Source of the DNA: Aradus depressus
Lineage: Eukaryota; Arthropoda; Insecta; Hemiptera; Aradidae
Assembly: GCA_963662175.1 (NCBI GenBank)
Contig: OY759224.1
Span: 21,833,489-21,897,488 of the forward strand
Length of the DNA stretch: 64,000 nt
Reading direction: 5' to 3'
In this document: positions 1 through 13,268 of the stretch, piece by piece
Layout of the letters: each line of letters begins with the position of its first letter
How positions within the stretch are numbered: the first letter of the stretch is position 1
Made by a program: the position numbers and the translations under genes
The notes under the pieces: generated by a model
Databases searched by the model: none
What the model was told of the DNA's origin: nothing
The model's input: the letters and a program-made list of their open reading frames with translations, nothing else

Positions 1-3000
1 TTAATTTTCAACCAAATCTACCAAAAGGAATATAGTTGGTGAGTACTTTTTTATATGTATGTCCAGAAGACCTATAGCACCTATTAATTTTCAACCAAAT
101 CTACCAAAAGGAATATAGTTGGTGAGTACTTTTTTATATGTATGTCCAGAAGACCTATAGCACCTATTAATTTTCAACCAAATCTACCAAAAGGAATATA
201 GTTGGTGAGTACTTTTTTATATGTATGTCCAGAAGACCTATAGCACCTATTAATTTTCAACCAAATCTACCAAAAGGAATATAGTTGGTGAGTACTTTTT
301 TATATGTATGTCCAGAAGACCTATAGCACCTATTAATTTTCAACCAAATCTACCAAAAGGAATATAGTTGGTGAGTACTTTTTTATATGTATGTCCAGAA
401 GACCTATAGCACCTATTAATTTTCAACCAAATCTACCAAAAGGAATATAGTTGGTGAGTACTTTTTTATATGTATGTCCAGAAGACCTATAGCACCTATT
501 AATTTTCAACCAAATCTACCAAAAGGAATATAGTTGGTGAGTACTTTTTTATATGTATGTCCAGAAGACCTATAGCACCTATTAATTTTCAACCAAATCT
601 ACCAAAAGGAATATAGTTGGTGAGTACTTTTTTATATGTATGTCCAGAAGACCTATAGCACCTATTAATTTTCAACCAAATCTACCAAAAGGAATATAGT
701 TAGTGAGTACTTTTTTATATGTATGTCCAGAAGACCTATAGCACCTATTAATTTTCAACCAAATCTACCAAAAGGAATATAGTTGGTGAGTACTTTTTTA
801 TATGTATGTCCAGAAGACCTATAGCACCTATTAATTTTCAACCAAATCTACCAAAAGGAATATAGTTAGTGAGTACTTTTTTATATGTATGTCCAGAAGA
901 CCTATAGCACCTATTAATTTTCAACCAAATCTACCAAAAGGAATATAGTTGGTGAGTACTTTTTTATATGTATGTCCAGAAGACCTATAGCACCTATTAA
1001 TTTTCAACCAAATCTACCAAAAGGAATATAGTTGGTGAGTACTTTTTTATATGTATGTCCAGAAGACCTATAGCACCTATTAATTTTCAACCAAATCTAC
1101 CAAAAGGAATATAGTTAGTGAGTACTTTTTTATATGTATGTCCAGAAGACCTATAACACCTATTAATTTTCAACCAAATCTACCAAAAGGAATATAGTTG
1201 GTGAGTACTTTTTTATATGTATGTCCAGAAGACCTATAGCACCTATTAATTTTCAACCAAATCTACCAAAAGGAATATAGTTAGTGAGTACTTTTTTATA
1301 TGTATGTCCAGAAGACCTATAGCACCTATTAATTTTCAACCAAATCTACCAAAAGGAATATAGTTGGTGAGTACTTTTTTATATGTATGTCCAGAAGACC
1401 TATAACACCTATTAATTTTCAACCAAATCTACCAAAAGGAATATAGTTAGTGAGTACTTTTTTATATGTATGTCCAGAAGACCTATAAGCACCTATTAAT
1501 TTTCAACCAAATCTACCAAAAGGAATATAGTTGGTGAGTACTTTTTTATATGTATGTCCAGAAGACCTATAACACCTATTAATTTTCAACCAAATCTACC
1601 AAAAGGAATATAGTTGGTGAGTACTTTTTTATATGTATGTCCAGAAGACCTATAACACCTATTAATTTTCAACCAAATCTACCAAAAGGAATATAGTTAG
1701 TGAGTACTTTTTTATATGTATGTCCAGAAGACCTATAGCACCTATTAATTTTCAACCAAATCTACCAAAAGGAATATAGTTGGTGAGTACTTTTTTATAT
1801 GTATGTCCAGAAGACCTATAAGCACCTATTAATTTTCAACCAAATCTACCAAAAGGAATATAGTTAGTGAGTACTTTTTTATATGTATGTCCAGAAGACC
1901 TATAGCACCTATTAATTTTCAACCAAATCTACCAAAAGGAATATAGTTGGTGAGTACTTTTTTATATGTATGTCCAGAAGACCTATAACACCTATTAATT
2001 TTCAACCAAATCTACCAAAAGGAATATAGTTAGTGAGTACTTTTTTATATGTATGTCCAGAAGACCTATAGCACCTATTAATTTTCAACCAAATCTACCA
2101 AAAGGAATATAGTTGGTGAGTACTTTTTTATATGTATGTCCAGAAGACCTATAGCACCTATTAATTTTCAACCAAATCTACCAAAAGGAATATAGTTGGT
2201 GAGTACTTTTTTATATGTATGTCCAGAAGACCTATAGCACCTATTAATTTTCAACCAAATCTACCAAAAGGAATATAGTTAGTGAGTACTTTTTTATATG
2301 TATGTCCAGAAGACCTATAGCACCTATTAATTTTCAACCAAATCTACCAAAAGGAATATAGTTGGTGAGTACTTTTTTATATGTATGTCCAGAAGACCTA
2401 TAGCACCTATTAATTTTCAACCAAATCTACCAAAAGGAATATAGTTAGTGAGTACTTTTTTATATGTATGTCCAGAAGACCTATAGCACCTATTAATTTT
2501 CAACCAAATCTACCAAAAGGAATATAGTTGGTGAGTACTTTTTTATATGTATGTCCAGAAGACCTATAGCACCTATTAATTTTCAACCAAATCTACCAAA
2601 AGGAATATAGTTGGTGAGTACTTTTTTATATGTATGTCCAGAAGACCTATAGCACCTATTAATTTTCAACCAAATCTACCAAAAGGAATATAGTTAGTGA
2701 GTACTTTTTTATATGTATGTCCAGAAGACCTATAGCACCTATTAATTTTCAACCAAATCTACCAAAAGGAATATAGTTAGTGAGTACTTTTTTATATGTA
2801 TGTCCAGAAGACCTATAACACCTATTAATTTTCAACCAAATCTACCAAAAGGAATATAGTTGGTGAGTACTTTTTTATATGTATGTCCAGAAGACCTATA
2901 GCACCTATTAATTTTCAACCAAATCTACCAAAAGGAATATAGTTGGTGAGTACTTTTTTATATGTATGTCCAGAAGACCTATAGCACCTATTAATTTTCA

Positions 3001-6000
3001 ACCAAATCTACCAAAAGGAATATAGTTGGTGAGTACTTTTTTATATGTATGTCCAGAAGACCTATAGCACCTATTAATTTTCAACCAAATCTACCAAAAG
3101 GAATATAGTTGGTGAGTACTTTTTTATATGTATGTCCAGAAGACCTATAGCACCTATTAATTTTCAACCAAATCTACCAAAAGGAATATAGTTAGTGAGT
3201 ACTTTTTTATATGTATGTCCAGAAGACCTATAGCACCTATTAATTTTCAACCAAATCTACCAAAAGGAATATAGTTAGTGAGTACTTTTTTATATGTATG
3301 TCCAGAAGACCTATAACACCTATTAATTTTCAACCAAATCTACCAAAAGGAATATAGTTGGTGAGTACTTTTTTATATGTATGTCCAGAAGACCTATAGC
3401 ACCTATTAATTTTCAACCAAATCTACCAAAAGGAATATAGTTGGTGAGTACTTTTTTATATGTATGTCCAGAAGACCTATAGCACCTATTAATTTTCAAC
3501 CAAATCTACCAAAAGGAATATAGTTGGTGAGTACTTTTTTATATGTATGTCCAGAAGACCTATAGCACCTATTAATTTTCAACCAAATCTACCAAAAGGA
3601 ATATAGTTAGTGAGTACTTTTTTATATGTATGTCCAGAAGACCTATAGCACCTATTAATTTTCAACCAAATCTACCAAAAGGAATATAGTTGGTGAGTAC
3701 TTTTTTATATGTATGTCCAGAAGACCTATAGCACCTATTAATTTTCAACCAAATCTACCAAAAGGAATATAGTTAGTGAGTACTTTTTTATATGTATGTC
3801 CAGAAGACCTATAGCACCTATTAATTTTCAACCAAATCTACCAAAAGGAATATAGTTGGTGAGTACTTTTTTATATGTATGTCCAGAAGACCTATAGCAC
3901 CTATTAATTTTCAACCAAATCTACCAAAAGGAATATAGTTGGTGAGTACTTTTTTATATGTATGTCCAGAAGACCTATAGCACCTATTAATTTTCAACCA
4001 AATCTACCAAAAGGAATATAGTTAGTGAGTACTTTTTTATATGTATGTCCAGAAGACCTATAGCACCTATTAATTTTCAACCAAATCTACCAAAAGGAAT
4101 ATAGTTGGTGAGTACTTTTTTATATGTATGTCCAGAAGACCTATAGCACCTATTAATTTTCAACCAAATCTACCAAAAGGAATATAGTTAGTGAGTACTT
4201 TTTTATATGTATGTCCAGAAGACCTATAGCACCTATTAATTTTCAACCAAATCTACCCAAAAGGAATATAGTTAGGTGAGTACTTTTTTATATGTATGTC
4301 AGAAGACCTATAGCACCTATTAATTTTCAACCAAATCTACCAAAAGGAATATAGTTGGTGAGTACTTTTTTATATGTATGTCCAGAAGACCTATAGCACC
4401 TATTAATTTTCAACCAAATCTACCAAAAGGAATATAGTTGGTGAGTACTTTTTTATATGTATGTCCAGAAGACCTATAGCACCTATTAATTTTCAACCAA
4501 ATCTACCAAAAGGAATATAGTTGGTGAGTACTTTTTTATATGTATGTCCAGAAGACCTATAGCACCTATTAATTTTCAACCAAATCTACCAAAAGGAATA
4601 TAGTTAGTGAGTACTTTTTTATATGTATGTCCAGAAGACCTATAGCACCTATTAATTTTCAACCAAATCTACCAAAAGGAATATAGTTGGTGAGTACTTT
4701 TTTATATGTATGTCCAGAAGACCTATAGCACCTATTAATTTTCAACCAAATCTACCAAAAGGAATATAGTTAGTGAGTACTTTTTTATATGTATGTCCAG
4801 AAGACCTATAGCACCTATTAATTTTCAACCAAATCTACCAAAAGGAATATAGTTGGTGAGTACTTTTTTATATGTATGTCCAGAAGACCTATAGCACCTA
4901 TTAATTTTCAACCAAATCTACCAAAAGGAATATAGTTGGTGAGTACTTTTTTATATGTATGTCCAGAAGACCTATAGCACCTATTAATTTTCAACCAAAT
5001 CTACCAAAAGGAATATAGTTAGTGAGTACTTTTTTATATGTATGTCCAGAAGACCTATAGCACCTATTAATTTTCAACCAAATCTACCAAAAGGAATATA
5101 GTTGGTGAGTACTTTTTTATATGTATGTTCAGAAGACCTATAGCACCTATTAATTTTCAACCAAATCTACCAAAAGGAATATAGTTAGTGAGTACTTTTT
5201 TATATGTATGTCCAGAAGACCTATAACACCTATTAATTTTCAACCAAATCTACCCAAAGGAATATAGTTAGTGAGTACTTTTTTATATGTATGTTCAGAA
5301 GACCTATAGCACCTATTAATTTTCAACCAAATCTACCAAAAGGAATATAGTTGGTGAGTACTTTTTTATATGTATGTCCAGAAGACCTATAACACCTATT
5401 AATTTTCAACCAAATCTACCAAAAGGAATATAGTTAGTGAGTACTTTTTTATATGTATGTCCAGAAGACCTATAGCACCTATTAATTTTCAACCAAATCT
5501 ACCAAAAGGAATATAGTTGGTGAGTACTTTTTTATATGTATGTCCAGAAGACCTATAACACCTATTAATTTTCAACCAAATCTACCAAAAGGAATATAGT
5601 TAGTGAGTACTTTTTTATATGTATGTCCAGAAGACCTATAACACCTATTAATTTTCAACCAAATCTACCAAAAGGAATATAGTTGGTGAGTACTTTTTTA
5701 TATGTATGTCCAGAAGACCTATAGCACCTATTAATTTTCAACCAAATCTACCAAAAGGAATATAGTTAGTGAGTACTTTTTTATATGTATGTCCAGAAGA
5801 CCTATAACACCTATTAATTTTCAACCAAATCTACCAAAAGGAATATAGTTAGTGAGTACTTTTTTATATGTATGTCCAGAAGACCTATAGCACCTATTAA
5901 TTTTCAACCAAATCTACCAAAAGGAATATAGTTGGTGAGTACTTTTTTATATGTATGTCCAGAAGACCTATAACACCTATTAATTTTCAACCAAATCTAC

Positions 6001-9000
6001 CAAAAGGAATATAGTTAGTGAGTACTTTTTTATATGTATGTCCAGAAGACCTATAACACCTATTAATTTTCAACCAAATCTACCAAAAGGAATATAGTTG
6101 GTGAGTACTTTTTTATATGTATGTCCAGAAGACCTATAACACCTATTAATTTTCAACCAAATCTACCAAAAGGAATATAGTTGGTGAGTACTTTTTTATA
6201 TGTATGTCCAGAAGACCTATAGCACCTATTAATTTCAACCAAAGCTACCAAAAGGAATATAGTTAGTGAGTACTTTTTTATATGTATGTCCAGAAGACCT
6301 ATAGCACCTATTAATTTTCAACCAAATCTACCAAAAGGAATATAGTTAGTGAGTACTTTTTTATATGTATGTCCAGAAGACCTATAACACCTATTAATTT
6401 TCAACCAAATCTACCAAAAGGAATATAGTTGGTGAGTACTTTTTTATATGTATGTCCAGAAGACCTATAGCACCTATTAATTTTCAACCAAATCTACCAA
6501 AAGGAATATAGTTAGTGAGTACTTTTTTATATGTATGTCCAGAAGACCTATAACACCTATTAATTTTCAACCAAATCTACCAAAAGGAATATAGTTGGTG
6601 AGTACTTTTTTATATGTATGTCCAGAAGACCTATAGCACCTATTAATTTTCAACCAAATCTACCAAAAGGAATATAGTTGGTGAGTACTTTTTTATATGT
6701 ATGTCCAGAAGACCTATAACACCTATTAATTTTCAACCAAATCTACCAAAAGGAATATAGTTGGTGAGTACTTTTTTATATGTATGTCCAGAAGACCTAT
6801 AGCACCTATTAATTTTCAACCAAATCTACCAAAAGGAATATAGTTGGTGAGTACTTTTTTATATGTATGTCCAGAAGACCTATAACACCTATTAATTTTC
6901 AACCAAATCTACCAAAAGGAATATAGTTAGTGAGTACTTTTTTATATGTATGTTCAGAAGACCTATAGCACCTATTAATTTTCAACCAAATCTACCAAAA
7001 GGAATATAGTTGGTGAGTACTTTTTTATATGTATGTCCAGAAGACCTATAACACCTATTAATTTTCAACCAAATCTACCAAAAGGAATATAGTTAGTGAG
7101 TACTTTTTTATATGTATGTCCAGAAGACCTATAGCACCTATTAATTTTCAACCAAATCTACCAAAAGGAATATAGTTAGTGAGTACTTTTTTATATGTAT
7201 GTTCAGAAGACCTATAGCACCTATTAATTTTCAACCAAATCTACCAAAAGGAATATAGTTAGTGAGTACTTTTTTATATGTATGTCCAGAAGACCTATAA
7301 CACCTATTAATTTTCAACCAAATCTACCAAAAGGAATATAGTTGGTGAGTACTTTTTTATATGTATGTCCAGAAGACCTATAGCACCTATTAATTTTCAA
7401 CCAAATCTACCAAAAGGAATATAGTTGGTGAGTACTTTTTTATATGTATGTCCAGAAGACCTATAGCACCTATTAATTTTCAACCAAATCTACCAAAAGG
7501 AATATAGTTAGTGAGTACTTTTTTATATGTATGTCCAGAAGACCTATAACACCTATTAATTTTCAACCAAATCTACCAAAAGGAATATAGTTGGTGAGTA
7601 CTTTTTTATATGTATGTCCAGAAGACCTATAGCACCTATTAATTTTCAACCAAATCTACCAAAAGGAATATAGTTGGTGAGTACTTTTTTATATGTATGT
7701 CCAGAAGACCTATAGCACCTATTAATTTTCAACCAAATCTACCAAAAGGAATATAGTTGGTGAGTACTTTTTTATATGTATGTCCAGAAGACCTATAACA
7801 CCTATTAATTTTCAACCAAATCTACCAAAAGGAATATAGTTAGTGAGTACTTTTTTATATGTATGTCCAGAAGACCTATAGCACCTATTAATTTTCAACC
7901 AAATCTACCAAAAGGAATATAGTTGGTGAGTACTTTTTTATATGTATGTCCAGAAGACCTATAACACCTATTAATTTTCAACCAAATCTACCAAAAGGAA
8001 TATAGTTGGTGAGTACTTTTTTATATGTATGTCCAGAAGACCTATAGCACCTATTAATTTTCAACCAAATCTACCAAAAGGAATATAGTTAGTGAGTACT
8101 TTTTTATATGTATGTTCAGAAGACCTATAGCACCTATTAATTTTCAACCAAATCTACCAAAAGGAATATAGTTAGTGAGTACTTTTTTATATGTATGTCC
8201 AGAAGACCTATAACACCTATTAATTTTCAACCAAATCTACCAAAAGGAATATAGTTGGTGAGTACTTTTTTATATGTATGTCCAGAAGACCTATAGCACC
8301 TATTAATTTTCAACCAAATCTACCAAAAGGAATATAGTTGGTGAGTACTTTTTTATATGTATGTCCAGAAGACCTATAGCACCTATTAATTTTCAACCAA
8401 ATCTACCAAAAGGAATATAGTTAGTGAGTACTTTTTTATATGTATGTCCAGAAGACCTATAACACCTATTAATTTTCAACCAAATCTACCAAAAGGAATA
8501 TAGTTGGTGAGTACTTTTTTATATGTATGTCCAGAAGACCTATAGCACCTATTAATTTTCAACCAAATCTACCAAAAGGAATATAGTTAGTGAGTACTTT
8601 TTTATATGTATGTCCAGAAGACCTATAACACCTATTAATTTTCAACCAAATCTACCAAAAGGAATATAGTTGGTGAGTACTTTTTTATATGTATGTCCAG
8701 AAGACCTATAGCACCTATTAATTTTCAACCAAATCTACCAAAAGGAATATAGTTGGTGAGTACTTTTTTATATGTATGTCCAGAAGACCTATAGCACCTA
8801 TTAATTTTCAACCAAATCTACCAAAAGGAATATAGTTGGTGAGTACTTTTTTATATGTATGTCCAGAAGACCTATAGCACCTATTAATTTTCAACCAAAT
8901 CTACCAAAAGGAATATAGTTAGTGAGTACTTTTTTATATGTATGTCCAGAAGACCTATAGCACCTATTAATTTTCAACCAAATCTACCAAAAGGAATATA

Positions 9001-10093
9001 GTTGGTGAGTACTTTTTTATATGTATGTCCAGAAGACCTATAACACCTATTAATTTTCAACCAAATCTACCAAAAGGAATATAGTTGGTGAGTACTTTTT
9101 TATATGTATGTCCAGAAGACCTATAACACCTATTAATTTTCAACCAAATCTACCAAAAGGAATATAGTTGGTGAGTACTTTTTTATATGTATGTCCAGAA
9201 GACCTATAACACCTATTAATTTTCAACCAAATCTACCAAAAGGAATATAGTTAGTGAGTACTTTTTTATATGTATGTCCAGAAGACCTATAACACCTATT
9301 AATTTTCAACCAAATCTACCAAAAGGAATATAGTTGGTGAGTACTTTTTTATATGTATGTCCAGAAGACCTATAGCACCTATTAATTTTCAACCAAATCT
9401 ACCAAAAGGAATATAGTTAGTGAGTACTTTTTTATATGTATGTCCAGAAGACCTATAACACCTATTAATTTTCAACCAAATCTACCAAAAGGAATATAGT
9501 TGGTGAGTACTTTTTTATATGTATGTCCAGAAGACCTATAGCACCTATTAATTTTCAACCAAATCTACCAAAAGGAATATAGTTGGTGAGTACTTTTTTA
9601 TATGTATGTCCAGAAGACCTATAGCACCTATTAATTTTCAACCAAATCTACCAAAAGGAATATAGTTGGTGAGTACTTTTTTATATGTATGTCCAGAAGA
9701 CCTATAGCACCTATTAATTTTCAACCAAATCTACCAAAAGGAATATAGTTGGTGAGTACTTTTTTATATGTATGTCCAGAAGACCTATAGCACCTATTAA
9801 TTTTCAACCAAATCTACCAAAAGGAATATAGTTGGTGAGTACTTTTTTATATGTATGTCCAGAAGACCTATAGCACCTATTAATTTTCAACCAAATCTAC
9901 CAAAAGGAATATAGTTGGTGAGTACTTTTTTATATGTATGTCCAGAAGACCTATAACACCTATTAATTTTCAACCAAATCTACCAAAAGGAATATAGTTA
10001 GTGAGTACTTTTTTATATGTATGTCCAGAAGACCTATAACACCTATTAATTTTCAACCAAATCTACCAAAAGGAATATAGTTGGTGAGTACTT
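1..10093. repeat. 84-bp satellite array, about 120 tandem copies
   Basis: A head-to-tail array with an 84-bp period starts before the window and stops sharply at about 10093, inside a unit. Two linked variants recur: unit position about 38 is G or A (TTGGTGAG or TTAGTGAG), and the CTATAGCACC segment can be CTATAACACC or CTATAAGCACC. The first eight or so units are identical; variants and single-base indels (near 1484, 1819, 4258, 6233) accumulate toward the right, as expected at the edge of a homogenised array. No frame stays open across units, so it is not coding. Part of the unit resembles the middle of dispersed family A. Confidence 0.98.
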
Positions 10094-10528
10094 ATAAGGC
10101 TCTGAAGAAGGAAATAAATAGTTTCCAAATCAGGATCAAATAGTGCCTCTTTCATCTAAGCGACAGAACCTTTATTTCCCTCAACACTGAAAAGACACTA
10201 TCGACTCTATCCATCGATATTAACAGTTTATTTATGTACAATTTTTCGGAATCGAAAACAGTGTAATAAGTGAAATTTTTCCTAAAATACTAAAACCATC
10301 TTTCACAAAGATTAATTTTGTAGGTTAAACTCAATTGGAATTAAACCAAGAATCTAATACTGAACTTGTGTAATTCCATAAATTAACCTAGAATGGTTGC
10401 ATAGAGAGAAACTCTAGTGAATTATATAGTTTCCAGATACGGTAATAATGAAATATAGATATTATGGGGTAATGTGCAATAATAGTGGGCTCGTGGTGCT
10501 ATTGGTGCATTTCATAGCATTAAATATA
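10094..10528. other. Unique AT-rich sequence with no recognised gene
   Basis: This is the sequence between the satellite edge and the first transposon relic. I see no long frame, repeat or RNA motif. Confidence 0.6.
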
Positions 10529-10668
10529 TATACAAGGTGTCCCATTTAAAACTGATGAAAATGATATAACTTGAAAATAATGCTAAATGGTGCTTCTCCA
10601 GAACAATTTTATCAATTAAGTGGTTGCTCTCCCTCCAAAGCCTATCGATCGTTTGGACTAAAACTTGG
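10529..10668. mobile_element. Mariner-type end and a small family A fragment
   Basis: ACAAGGTGTCCCATTTAAAA at 10533 resembles the ACAGGGTGT-type termini of Tc1/mariner elements; a related start is at 50848. From 10612 to 10668 there is a minus-strand piece of family A (CTCTCCCTCCAAAGCC...). Neither has coding capacity. The mariner assignment rests only on the terminus. Confidence 0.4.
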
Positions 10669-10731
10669 AAAATAAATAAAAATTTAGTAAAGATAAGATA
10701 AGATAATTTTTTTATCGACAAAAAAAAATGA

Positions 10732-11087
10732 AGAGACTCTTCTGTTATTGTAGAAACGGAAAGTACTTAGAAAGATTTATGGGTCTGTTTCTGGGAACGG
10801 CAGATGGCGTATCCGGAAGAACAGAGAATTGAGAGACCTCTACGGGGATTTCGAGCTGGTGTCCGTAATCAAGCAGGCGAGATTAGGTTGGTTGGGCCAC
10901 GTAGAGAGAATGGAAGGAGGAAGACTCCCTTTACGATAGGCCAGGCGATGCCCGGAGAAGACAGAGACTCCGAGTGTAGGGAATCAAGGATGGAGGGAGA
11001 AGGTTTTGGATCGAGACGAATGGAGGAGGACTGTGATGGAGGCCCGGGTTCTTTCAGGACCGTAGCGCCGCAGGAAGAAGAAGAAGA
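10732..11087 (+). pseudogene. 3' end of a LINE reverse-transcriptase ORF (degraded)
   Basis: The informative frame passes through 10802 and 10826. It reads RWRIRKNRELRDLYGDFELV, then VIKQARLGWLGHVERMEGGR, which is the typical C-terminal tail of insect endonuclease/reverse-transcriptase LINEs. A stop interrupts it near 10938. The frame resumes with EKVLDRDEWRRTVMEARVLS and ends at a stop near 11066, followed by a short AAG-rich tail. The ATG-started frame at 10804-11178 is in the wrong register. The RT domain itself is missing, so this is a 5'-truncated, inactive copy. I am sure of the LINE assignment and unsure of the clade. Confidence 0.75.
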
Positions 11088-11357
11088 CTTCATTTTGTGC
11101 AGTGAAAAACTTACAATTGTTTATTTTTGCCTACATTTGTGCATTCGCATATCAATTGAAAATCTATGTATAGACTAAATTCTTCTTTGAATATGCATCC
11201 CAAGTGCGTACCACAGTTTGGTAATCCCTGAAGAAATCTGAGATTGGACGAGTGCCAAACCAGGAGACAAGAACAGGAGCCAGTTTGTTTGGAATGGGCG
11301 TGTTGATTGGGGTCAACCTGTGTGGCAATTGGCCACCTCTCTTCTTTACACCTTTAA

Positions 11358-11660
11358 AAGGGTTAGGTTAGGTTTTATGTCTCATGCCTGGGCTTTAACT
11401 ACGAGGTCATATCGCCTACTACCAGAGCGCTCTTTCGTCACTCTAGTGGACATGAGCCCGACTCTACTGTGGGAGTCCTAAATTTTGCCTAGCCTAAATT
11501 TTTATTCATCTAGGGCCAAGGAGTCTTTCACGAGTACCTGACATCGTACATGCTCGGGACCATCTCTTAACGTCCCATCCGAAGGACAGCGTGCTTAAGT
11601 TAACCCATGATCTTGAGCTCAGAAGACAAGCACGCATACCACTGAGCTACCGGCGCCCTC
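11358..11660 (-). mobile_element. tRNA-derived SINE, copy 1 (with target duplication)
   Basis: On the minus strand the element starts GGGCGCCGGTAGCTCAGTGG, a tRNA-like head with an A box. It runs through the shared body and ends in a short TTAGG-like tail (GGTTAGGTTAGG on the plus strand at 11360). The B-box part of the head is deleted. An 11-bp direct repeat, TACACCTTTAA, flanks it at 11347-11357 and 11661-11671, as expected from LINE-mediated insertion. It belongs to the family of the fuller copy at 60058-60389. Confidence 0.88.
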
Positions 11661-11773
11661 TACACCTTTAATATTCTCCTAATAAACCAACCATAGTGAG
11701 AATCTATACCAAGATTTAACCTCAGTTTCATAGCCAATTAAATCGATGTGATTTCTCAGTCATATTTTATTTT

Positions 11774-11960
11774 ATTACTTCCCTAGCTATACAAAGTATA
11801 TCGGAATTTATCTAATCAAGAATTGGATGTAGAATCGTTGAATTGATGTTCGATGATGTATCAATTAAGTTTCCGCTCCCTCCAAAACCAATCGACCGTT
11901 TGGGGTAGAAAATAGAAGTCCTCATACTAAATTTTGTCAATATATTCATTACAACGGCAG
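11774..11960. repeat. Family A fragments, both orientations
   Basis: 11774-11815 carries the family A start (CCCTAGCTATACAAAGTATA, plus). 11866-11960 carries an interior piece on the minus strand (CGCTCCCTCCAAAACCAATC...). The two pieces meet in opposite orientation, so this is a rearranged remnant. Confidence 0.6.
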
Positions 11961-11975
11961 TTACACTTTTTGTGT

Positions 11976-12471
11976 TTTGAGTTTATTTTGACTGGAATAA
12001 AATCTGTTTCGTTTGTTGTGTTTGTAAGTAATTTTTATTGAGATTTATGCCCCGGGCTTTAACTACGAGGTCATATTGCTTACTAGCAGAGGGCTCTTTC
12101 GTTGCTCTGATAGACATGAGACAGACAGGGTGATCTACATTTTGCCTACCCAGGTTTTCTTATCTAGGATAGGTGTCGAGTACCATCGCTTAACGTTCTA
12201 TCCAAAGGACGGCGTGCTCAATGTTTTTTAACTCATGATAAAGAACCTAAGGACTTTGGCCTGGGTTTCGAATCTGCCTATCGTTGTTAGTCATCTAGAA
12301 CGCTGTTTAAATCACGTTATCACTTGGGAAACTTCTGGTTAGTTCTAGAACACAAATTCTGATCAATGGTATTGCATTGTATTTTCTAAGTTTTTAGAAA
12401 CTTATATAAACAAGAGATGGGAGGATCAGAGAGTCCATTTTATAAATATCCTTAGTGTTCAGTGAACAATT
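11976..12471 (-). repeat. Segment G: SINE-containing block, inverted duplicate of 43145-43655
   Basis: About 500 bp match 43145-43655 in reverse orientation. The block includes the SINE body (12044-12300, minus) and about 190 bp of non-SINE sequence ending at GTTCAGTGAACAATT. The match continues into family A on the far side of the MITE at 12472-12718, so the duplication is larger than the SINE alone. Confidence 0.8.
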
Positions 12472-12718
12472 GAGGGGGTTAGAAGCAAAGGGATGTAAGG
12501 GACAAAAATGTCATTTCGAGATAATTACCTTCAAAGTTATAGTAACATCGTAAATTCAGGTATTACCCAGGTATTTTCCACTAGTAACAGCATTACTGGT
12601 ACTAACAATCGTTCTGATCATTAGCCAGTAGTCAGGGTAGGTGTCAAGGAAGATGTTAACACACATATCTCAATTTCAGCCGATTTGTCACTTACATCCC
12701 TTGGCTTCTAACCCCCTC
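12472..12718. mobile_element. 247-bp foldback MITE with AATT target duplication
   Basis: The ends are inverted repeats of about 35 bp starting GAGGGGGTTAGAAGC. AATT flanks both sides (12468-12471 and 12719-12722). The duplicate locus near 43145 reads straight through with a single AATT, which is the empty site. There is no coding capacity. A diverged relative of the end may lie at 25692 (GAGGGGGTCAGAATC). The superfamily is not assigned. Confidence 0.85.
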
Positions 12719-12958
12719 AATTATTCGTGTCAAAACATTCATTACGACGGCAGTTATTAGACTTTTTGTGCTTTGCCCTCCCCATGTCTGTCGATACATT
12801 CATTCTATCGAGAGTTACCGTGATCACAGACCCACACAAATTTTTTTCTTCTAATTTTTGGAATCAGGTGGTAGAAAAACACGAGGTTTTGAAAACTGAA
12901 TGTCGAATTTCTGACCGATGACATAACTTGCTTTATACTTTGTACATCTGAGGAGAAA
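12719..12958 (-). repeat. Family A copy, internally deleted
   Basis: On the minus strand it shows the family A order: a start near 12950 (TACAAAGTATAAAGCAAGTT), ATGTCATCGGTCAGAAATTC, CTCGATAGAATGAATGTATC, and AATGAATGTTTTGACACGAA at the MITE junction. The middle block that resembles the satellite is deleted. Confidence 0.75.
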
Positions 12959-13252
12959 GCAAGACCAAGTGAGACGCAGAAAACGCCTTCAACACTAAAA
13001 TAGACAAGATATATTTGACGGATATTATCTCCAAGTGTGGATACCCCTTATGTCTGCGGAGATTGGTGGAGCTGAAGGAGGCATGGCTGAGACTAATTGC
13101 AATGCTCACTACTCAGGCAGATAATTTATCCACAACCCCTGAGAGATAGGTGGATTGCTTCTCACAGGAGCTTCTCATTAAACATTGTAAGGAAGCAAGG
13201 GTGCAGTGAGTACTATTGTTCAATTAAATAAATAAAACAGTTCCGTTTGTTT
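12959..13252. other. Unassigned sequence
   Basis: It has no open frame of note and no match elsewhere in the window that I can see. It ends at the target duplication of the next LINE copy. Confidence 0.5.
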
Positions 13253-13268
13253 CTTATTTCGTAATCTT

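Noticed and set aside
10804..11178. 124-codon ATG frame as a gene
   Set aside because: The LINE-like residues lie in another frame; this one is a shadow.
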